Assembly: GCA_020747015.1 (NCBI GenBank)
Contig: JAGTJM010000005.1
Span: 248,001 to 312,000 of the forward strand
From: Pyrenochaeta sp. MPI-SDFR-AT-0127
Lineage: Eukaryota > Ascomycota > Dothideomycetes > Pleosporales > Cucurbitariaceae
DNA length: 64,000 nucleotides
Reading direction: 5' to 3'
The notes below the pieces were generated by a model that did not search any database, had not been told where the DNA came from, and saw only the letters and a program-made list of their open reading frames with translations. Positions 56,842 through 64,000 of this stretch are shown piece after piece; within the stretch, counting starts at the first letter, position 1, and every line of letters begins with the position of its first letter. The translations under genes were made by a program, and so were the position numbers.

Positions 56842-58722
56842 ATGGGGAAAATTAAGGATGCGCTTGCAGCTATTAACTCCTTAGAGCTAGGCGAAAAACT
56901 TGTATATTCAAAAATTGCCAAATAATATGGTGTTTTAGTATCAGCGTTAATAAATCGTCACTAGGGGCCATCTACCTCACCTACAGTTAAAGCTGAAAAT
57001 TAATAAAATCTTTATCTACACTAAGAAAAAGAGCTTATACAATATATATCTAAGCTTACTAGGCGAGGTGTACTACTAACTAGGGTTATGATACAAAACT
57101 TTGGCTCTCAGATTGCTAAAAAAGTGGTTAGTAAGAACTAGGTTGATCAGTTTATTAAGCGGCATAGTATTAATCTCATTTCTCGATATATAGTTAGAAT
57201 AGATAATAACCGTTATAAAGCTGATTCCCCTGCTAAGTATAAGCTCTACTTCTCCCTTTTAGATAATAAGATTAAGAAATATAAGATAGAACCTAACTAG
57301 ATCTATAATATAGATAAAAAGGGGTTAGTCCTTAGAGTTATAGGTAAGGAGAAGAGGATATTTAGTAGGAGATTCTATTATAAGGGGAACTATAGGAGCA
57401 TTATCTAAGATAGTAACTAGGAGTGGATAAGCCTATTAGCCTGCATCTGCGCGGATAGATCAGCCTTAGAACCTGCCCTCATATATTAATCGGATGCATA
57501 TACCCTTTAAGATTCCTGGCTTCAAGGATTTAACCCTGAGGAGGATAGAGCTCACTTTACCTTATTAACGTTAGGTTAGATAAATAATAATATAGGCCTT
57601 ACATAGTTGAAATAGGTGTTTGAACGTAATACTAAGTCTAAAGGAAGATCCAAGTATCGATTACTAATCGTTGATAGCCATAGATCTTATGTTACCATGG
57701 AATTTATCGAATATTGTGATCAGAATAAGATCCTCCTGGCTATATATCCTCCTTATTCAACGCACAGTTTACAGCCTCTTAATATTAGTATATTTCAGCC
57801 TCTCGCATCAGCGTACTCACAACAAATCTCACGGTTTATAGAGGATAGCCAGGGGCTTATTTCTATCAGCAAAAGAGACTTCTACCCCTTTTTTAAGGCT
57901 GCGTAGGCTGCCTCCTTTTATAAGGAATCTATCCTTAGTTTATTTAGGGCAACTAGCCTCTCTCCTTTTAATCCTAACGTTATCCTTAAAAGATTTAATA
58001 ACTAGCCTATCTAGGATTATATCAGCGATAGTGAGTCCTTATAGCTAAGTGGCTTAAACTGGAGGGAGCTTAAGAACCTTGTACGGCAGGTAGTTAAGAA
58101 TCGGGATAATAAAGGGGCAAAGAAGCTTCGCAGGATCTTCTACTATATTACAACTAAAAAGTCTATACTTAAGCACGAGGTATTAACTATAAGACGTACC
58201 CTTATCTATAAAAGAGAGCGCAGAAAGCCTGGCAAGGTCCTCCCTTTATAGTAAGATGAGGACTATTATGGAGGTGCTGTATTCTAGTTACCTAGGAAGG
58301 TGAAGGAGGTACGTGATCGCCAGGTTATTCAAGCTAAGGAGGAGCAACAACGTTAACACTAAAAGTAAGAGGCTAGGCAAGATCGTGATAGGCAAAGGCA
58401 GATCAAGGCTATTGAGCTTGAATTAAGGCGTGCAGCGAGGGCTGAGGCCAGATTATTAAGGCAGAATGAAAAGGCTGCTCATGCTGCTGATTAAGCTGCT
58501 AGGCAAGCAGCTCGCAAGGCTGCAAAACGACTTAAATAAGCTATCCAAATTTCTAAAAAGGGCAAGAGACCTAGCCTCAAGCCTCCTGTCAAAGCTTGTT
58601 ATAAAAAAAAGGCTGCACCAAAGGGTTGTGGTGATGAGAAGCCATTAGGGGCAACACCAGGCCCACCACCAATTGAGTCACGCCGGGGCCGCAAAATCAA
58701 ACTTCCGATCAAATACCATTAG
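56842..58722 (+). pseudogene. Pogo/Fot1-family transposase, nonsense-riddled
   Basis: From the ATG at 56842 to the TAG at 58720..58722 is one unbroken frame register of 627 codons with about 26 internal stops, all TAG or TAA, and no indel. This is what CpA-to-TpA mutation (RIP) of CAG, CAA and TGG codons would leave. The N-terminus (MGKIKDALAAINSLE) is a psq-type helix-turn-helix. The catalytic core shows LLIVDSHRSYVT (the second Asp of DDE) and YPPYSTHSLQPLNISIF, where pogo enzymes usually have LQPLD, so the last acidic residue also looks mutated. The C-terminus is a long Lys/Arg/Ala coiled segment. It cannot encode a working enzyme. Confidence 0.9.
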
Positions 58723-58822
58723 CTATAGATAGTTATAGGCTATATAAATTGCTCCACCAAGAAAAATCGCGATAATAGCTTTTGTGCGTGGCTCAATAAC
58801 CTCAAGTTGGTTGATGGTTTTA

Positions 58823-58873
58823 ATGTTCTGATTTTCGGCCACGCGGGGTGTTTGGTCACGGGGTGACGCACGG
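58823..58873 (-). repeat. Right terminal inverted repeat of the transposon
   Basis: Exact reverse complement of 56753..56803, ending GGGGTGACGCACGG before TA. Confidence 0.93.
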
Positions 58874-58875
58874 TA

Positions 58876-60068
58876 ACCCCGCGTTTTATTTCCGACGCTA
58901 CTTTGCTGCTTGCAAATATAACGCACCTTGTCAAGCATGAGGAACGAGCCAAGTCAAAGGTGGTTTTGAGTAGATGGGCAAAGCTTCCTTGGAGGCTGTT
59001 CCTAGTAGCGCACACCATGATGGTATAGGCTATTGGGATAAGTCGTCATAGTATCAACTCTTACATTGCTATACTGAGAGAACAACCTATCCGTCAGATC
59101 GTATCCATGCATTTAGAGAGTTGCCGCCGATCAATGTACAAAAATGTGAGAATTGGGATGAGATATTCTCAAGCCTACCGTACTATGGATAAAGAACTTG
59201 TAGACTTGTATGTACCAGTTCACTTGCGCACCAAGTAGTGATAGGGGCAGACATATCATAAGCATTCAGAGAACTCAGAAAAAACTCCAAAGCCTTCCAT
59301 CTGAATATTCAACAAGTTTGAGCAGATAGACAACAGCAAGCCTGGGAAATTATTGTGGGTGGTAAAGGAGCGGTGATAGGTGATAGGTTGAACACCATGT
59401 AAATTATGTGCCTGAAGCCTACATATATGGAGCAATACTGACAACTTAGAGTAAGATTGCTCATCAAATTGGTAGGCTATAATCAGTATTGATGCTAAGC
59501 TTGTTAAATGTTATCACGCTGCGGTACCGCAGTCCTTTCAAACAAGCCGAAATTGATCATTGCGCGGAAGGTTGAATCAGAGGTATCAGGTGGGCTGGAA
59601 TAGCTTTTCGCATGTTCATGCAATCCCTCCGTTGAAGTATGCTTCTGTAAAGGGAATTGTAGGGCGTCGTGGCAGGCAGCAGGGCCAAATAGACAGCTCT
59701 GTAAACATATCTCGAAACAGTAGAAGAGAAAATGAAAAGAAAAAACCACGAGATAAGGGCGCTCTTGAACTCTTCTCTAAAGAACAAAGCACAGCCAAAA
59801 TTCCAAAGTGGGCATAGGGAAATGCTCCATGAAAACCCCGATCAAGGCCTCTTGAAATTTACGCTGGCAATCATATGCGGCGGGGCGAGGCTTTCATTTG
59901 CATTTGACATTCGTACACGCCCCCTAGCAAGTACAATGCGTTGTGCTTGGCTCCGCGGTGTGTTAAAGGATCACAAAGTCAACCATAGAGCTACGGAATG
60001 AGTCAAATCAGAATTACCGTCATCCTAGCGTTATAATTAATTTATTTGCCGTCATCGCCTCCCACTTC
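58876..60068. other. Intergenic, nothing recognised
   Basis: No gene. A perfect 14-bp palindrome (CTGCGGTACCGCAG) lies at about 59519..59532. Short overlapping frames around 59504..59817 have no features. Confidence 0.5.
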
Positions 60069-61815
60069 TTAGCTAGACGTTCCAATCATGCCCTCAATGA
60101 GGTCCGCTACACCCGTCAATACGCTCTGGATCACAGGGTACTTTGGCAGATACGGATTGTACGCCTTCTGGCACCTTGTATTGAAATCCGCGGTGTTGCC
60201 TCTCTCCACAACGAGCTGATTTCCGGGCACTCCCAGTTTCGCTATCGGCCCACCACGAGGCTTGACTTTATCCCACCCAGGACCAGCTGTAGGATCCTTG
60301 AGCCAGGATACAAACCAGTCATTCTGAAAGTCAGCAAGCGCCTGCTGCTCCGCCGCCACGTCATTGATGCCCGCGAAGCACTCGTTGCCACCAAAGAAAT
60401 AGGGAATCTCAGTGCCATGCGTTGGCCCGGGCACGGGCAGGCCATTAGGGTAATTTGCGAAGAAGCGGTAGGCCCAAGTATCCTGCTTCTCGCTGCGAAT
60501 GTCGATGAAATAGTCGACCGGACAGAAAAAGCGCGCGTCGCCATACTGAGCACCACTCATGGCGGAGACGCTAGGGAAGTCGGCGATGTTGTACGCGGCC
60601 TTGAGGACGTCATCTGGAATCTGCGCTACATCGGCGTTGAAGCTGTTGATCCATGTGTCGAAGTCGGTGTTTTCGCCGCCGTACACCAAACCGAAGATGG
60701 CGCCCTCCTGGTCAGAGTTACCTGTTAGTAAGGGGACGTGCGAGGCGTAGTTGCCGGCCGCAAAGCGCGAGGCGTAGTCCTGGTACCGAGTAATCTCGTC
60801 TACCACAGGCGTGAAGTACGTGTTGAGGGAAGAGTTGAACGCGGCAGTTTGGAAGGCATATATGTCGACTTCGCGCAGACACTTCAGTTGGCCTTCACCG
60901 ACTGGGCAATTAACTTCTTTAGCGACAAGGTCAAGTGCTTCATTGGTAGGACCCACGGCCGGGCCAGACTTTGCGTTCGCAGCCATCTGAACGGCTCCTG
61001 CAAGCCAGGTATCGGGATGATTCCACAGGTAATGATCAACCTGGACGGAGCCGGAAGAATGTCCCCCAAAGACGATGTGGTCAGGGTTGCCACCGAATTC
61101 GGCAATATTATCGCGTACCCACTGCAGAGCCTCGTCGACATCTAGAATACCAAAGTTCTGCGACTCTGGTGTGCCCGAAAGCTCAGCAGAGTTGGGGTAT
61201 GCCCAAAGACTCTCACGCGTGTTGAAACTGACGAAAATGACACCCTTACGAGCAAAATTGCTTCCCACGAGTTGAGGGTCGCTGCTTGAACCAGTGACCA
61301 TGGCACCACCGTACATGTACACGAATACTGGAAGACCAGAGTTGCTCTCTTTGGGTGCCAGAGGCTGCGCGGTTATGGACCCTGGAGCAGGTGCCCAGAT
61401 GTTCAGATTCAAGCAGTCCTCACCCTGTTGTGAATACGTTGTCCCCCTAATTGCTTGCGGACATGTTGCGCCGTACTCCGTTGCATCGAGCACCTCACCC
61501 TGTTTCAGCTTCTTGGCATTTTTGGGCGCCTTCCATCTGTGCAGGTTGTAAGCAAAAGTCGGCCTACTTCATATTGCCATCAAACACCTACCGGTTCTCC
61601 CCTCCGGTTGTTTCCGCGAATGGAATGCCGAGGAATACGGAATTCCCATGCGAGTCTGTAAACCCCTTCACGCTCCCTTGTTGGAGTGGGAGGGTAGCGT
61701 CTGCCTTCGCGACCTTCTGGGGTAACGGGTTGCCACCCACTAGTGATACGTGCCCCAAAAATATGCTTAACGATAGGCTCTGTAGGCCGCCCGCAAGAGC
61801 TAGGGAAACCTTCAT
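60069..61815 (-). CDS. Secreted type-B carboxylesterase
   Basis: Two exons (61815..61592, 61536..60069; intron 55 nt, donor GTAGGT) give 563 residues. The ATG at 61815 opens a signal peptide (MKVSLALAGGLQSLSLSIF). Landmarks: VFLGIPFAE, GEDCLNLNIW, the nucleophile elbow FGGHSSGSVQVDHY, the acid in GNSDQEGAIFG and the base in GPTHGTEIPYFFG. The oxyanion-hole motif, usually HGGG, reads MYGGAMVTGS, with Tyr in place of His, which is uncommon. It should hydrolyse extracellular esters. Distinct from the esterase at 19980 (low similarity, different exon structure), so not a recent duplicate. Confidence 0.92.
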
Positions 61816-63278
61816 GATGTAAGACAAGGAGAACGGCTGGGGGATGGAAAATAGAGTGCTGGCAGTGAAATGACTATATAGGGCAGAAATGGGGCATGCC
61901 TGCCACCTAGACGCAAATCCCGCCACCATTTGCACGATTGTTCCATGCACCACAAGTGCCGAAGAAACTCCAGTAGGAACTTGAAAAAGATGGTCCGTGG
62001 GAGAGGCTCTCATCTCCGTTTATGCTAGTCATGATAAGGAGCCAATAATCCAGATCTAGCAACCTAACTTCGGCTATCTTCCGCACATTCTACCAATAAG
62101 AAAAAGCATCCTATACACCTACATCTGTTGTTGGTCGAAATTCATGCCCGCAGCAGCGCTTCTGGGGGAGCAACTCGCTTTGACCATGCACCCACCTACA
62201 TGTAAAAATTTGCTGAAGTCGCAAGAAGCTAGCAGGGACTAACCTGGCCATGGTCGAACGACAGCCCCTTATCGTGTCCCACACATCGATCCACTGAGGG
62301 AAATGAGGCCTTTTCAGGCAATAGTAATGGCTAGCTAGCGATAAATGAAGTCTAGCATAGGGGGCGCATCTATCTAAGGTCATCCAGGTGGCCCTGACAC
62401 CTCACTGCTGTACTCACAACTTTGGCAAGTTTTTAAAGTATCATTTGCCCGCCTACGAGGATTCCACCACCACCCGGGCCGCCCCCTGCTAGCGTTTTGC
62501 AACTCTAGTAGATTTTCACAATATGTCACCCGTGCCCCCATCCTCGAGTTGGTCGACGCACCCACTACGCTGGGTTACCCAAATTCAGGTTAAAGACCTT
62601 CGGTATGTACACAGATTGATAAAGTCGACCTTTGCTCCGTGATGTGCCTCACAATTGTAAACACTGCGGATGTGTGCATGCTGACTCGGACCGAATGACC
62701 GTGCCCCTCGTTCACGATCAACATACATCGTTTTCTGACTCGAACTACACCATCACGCACATAGCATTCCAAGCATCCAAGCAATCGTGAAAACTTGATT
62801 CTCGATTGCTCATCCGGCCCTGACTTTGCAGCGAAAGAAGTTCGTCACCGATGTTGCGGACGACGAGGCTGATGCCACAGCCCTGTTCCCCCCAATTCAA
62901 ATATTCCAAAAAAGTCTCGCTGCCTACTAGGGCAACAGGCATGAATATTCGGCTACCATGTGGCGGCATGGGGAGTTTCATACCCTGCACTTAGCGCTCT
63001 TACCTTTGCCCATGTTGAGTTAGTGAAGCACGTTTAAGTTATTCCCAAATGTCGCCCGAACTACGGGACGGCATGACACATCCGCAGCCTCAGACTTTAG
63101 GGGCTTGTCAACAGAGGAAAATTCAAGATCTGTGCTTTTTACGCAGACCATGCTGTCAATCATTACAATCTTCCGCGCTTTCCGCTCCCTCGGATTCTCC
63201 TAAACAACAAAAAAGTGTGTGGAAATCGGTCGTGCGAACGTCAAACGGTCCTATCTCGGCATCAGCCAACATACCATA
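61816..63278. other. Divergent intergenic region
   Basis: Promoter space between the carboxylesterase and the Pth11-like gene. A TATATAG on the minus strand lies near 61873..61880, about 60 nt upstream of the esterase ATG. No gene seen. Confidence 0.5.
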
Positions 63279-64000
63279 ATGGGTGACAATGGGCTCGGAC
63301 AGGTGGTAAGTACTCTTGCTGCATTGTGCTTTACTACATGCATCGCTCACCCAGCTGGCAGGTATCGTGGTATATTTGTACCATAATCACATTCCCCTTT
63401 GTTGCTCTGCGCCTGTACTCACGATGGAAGAGAGCGGGCAACGTTGGAATCGACGACTATCTCGTCCTCGTTGCAGTTTGCTGTCTTATTGGCGACCTGG
63501 TAATTCAGCAGTACATGTGGAGTTTGGGGCTTGGTGACATGTCCACGGTGACACAAGAAAACTTCAAGAAAATAATGCAGATGATAGTCCCAGGCTCGAC
63601 GCTCTATGTTTCCTCCCTTTGGGCCATCAAAGTCGCTTTGGTCCTCTTTTACAAAAGCCTCGCGGCGCCGGGGTCACGATTGGTTCTTATCTATAACATA
63701 GCGCTCGCTGGACTGGTCATCACCTACCTGATCATCTTCTTCGATATTATGTTCCAGTGTTTTCCACACAATAAGAGATGGTCTACTGATCCAACATGTG
63801 AGCGAGCATTGTTGTACATTCGTAATCTGGTCTGACCATGCGTAGATCAGTGCAGCCCTAAAGCCGCCGAGATCAACTACTGGATTACCATATTTTGTAT
63901 GTTAACCATTGCACCTTGATTGCGCTTTTGCAAGCACTGACCATATTTGTACTCAGTCAACATCTTTACCGACGTCATTATTATCTTGCTACCCATCACC
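63279..64000 (+). CDS. Pth11-like integral membrane receptor, 3' end outside window
   Basis: Exons 63279..63305, 63362..63797, 63846..63896 and 63957..64000 (continues past the edge); introns of 56, 48 and 60 nt all keep frame. The short first exon gives MGDNGLGQV, then helices with ALRLYSRWKRAGNVGIDDYLVLVA, the rhodopsin-domain hallmark of fungal Pth11-like proteins (R-x-YSR..., then G-x-DDY). Later landmarks are VSSLWAIKVALVLFYKSL and, across two junctions, YQCSPKAAEINYWITIFFNIFTD. Such seven-helix plasma-membrane proteins are candidate receptors for surface or host cues, although most lack known ligands. The missing part should hold the last helices and the tail. Confidence 0.88.

Larger units (their letters stand above)
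56753..58873 (+). mobile_element. Fot1/pogo-type DNA transposon, RIP-degraded
   Basis: A 2121-bp element bounded by 51-bp terminal inverted repeats that are identical by eye (56753..56803 and 58823..58873), each flanked by TA (56751..56752, 58874..58875), the target duplication of Tc1/mariner/pogo elements. It carries one dead transposase frame on the plus strand. The interior is strongly AT-rich while the TIRs remain GC-rich. Confidence 0.92.

Noticed and set aside
19980..61815. The two type-B carboxylesterases as a recent duplication
   Set aside because: Different intron numbers, lengths and motif details argue for independent, old paralogs.
1..64000. tRNA, rRNA or CRISPR features
   Set aside because: No cloverleaf, rRNA-like or regularly spaced repeat pattern was recognised by reading; a tRNAscan/Infernal run would be needed to exclude small RNAs.

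Overview
The window is about 64 kb of filamentous ascomycete chromosome. Genes carry short introns (44 to 90 nt) with GT donors, CTAAC/CTGAC-like branch sites and AG acceptors. Families such as Zn2Cys6 factors, DUF3632, DUF7029 and Pth11-like receptors are fungal. A degenerate transposon full of TAG/TAA stops points to RIP-type mutation. A Dothideomycete (Pleosporales-like) is my best guess, but that is inference. All gene models were built by eye from reading frames and splice signals, and most close exactly in frame.

Layout. 0-10 kb: a partial secreted DUF7029 protein, a 426-bp MITE, a DUF3632 protein, a small secreted RNase T1-like protein that seems to have lost two catalytic residues, and an NmrA-type reductase. 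11.8-19.4 kb: a possible mini-cluster of a Zn2Cys6 regulator, an MFS sugar-porter-type transporter and an intronless, GC-rich lyase of the argininosuccinate lyase superfamily, the last two divergently transcribed. 20-28 kb: a secreted carboxylesterase, an F-box-like protein and a GH27 alpha-galactosidase. 28.6-44.5 kb: three large proteins of unknown function (two of them membrane proteins), the housekeeping pair BFR2/IND1 sharing a 159-bp divergent promoter, a CE1-type esterase and a small conserved membrane-anchored protein.

44.9-55.1 kb is the most interesting part. A 280-residue protein with a gasdermin-like strand pattern and a sharply acidic tail lies directly downstream of a subtilisin-like protease that has a DUF7580-type N-terminal region and a complete Asp/His/Ser triad. 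This matches the organisation of the Podospora HET-Q1/HET-Q2 cell-death pair, a gasdermin activated by an adjacent protease. Divergent from it is a long C2H2 / tandem-pseudokinase gene with two in-frame stops and a frameshift in an A9 tract. I infer an innate-immunity-like (allorecognition) island.

55-64 kb: a short-chain dehydrogenase, a 2.1-kb Fot1/pogo-type transposon with identical 51-bp TIRs but a RIP-ruined transposase, a second secreted carboxylesterase, and the 5' part of a Pth11-like seven-helix receptor that runs off the right edge. No tRNA, rRNA or CRISPR was recognised.
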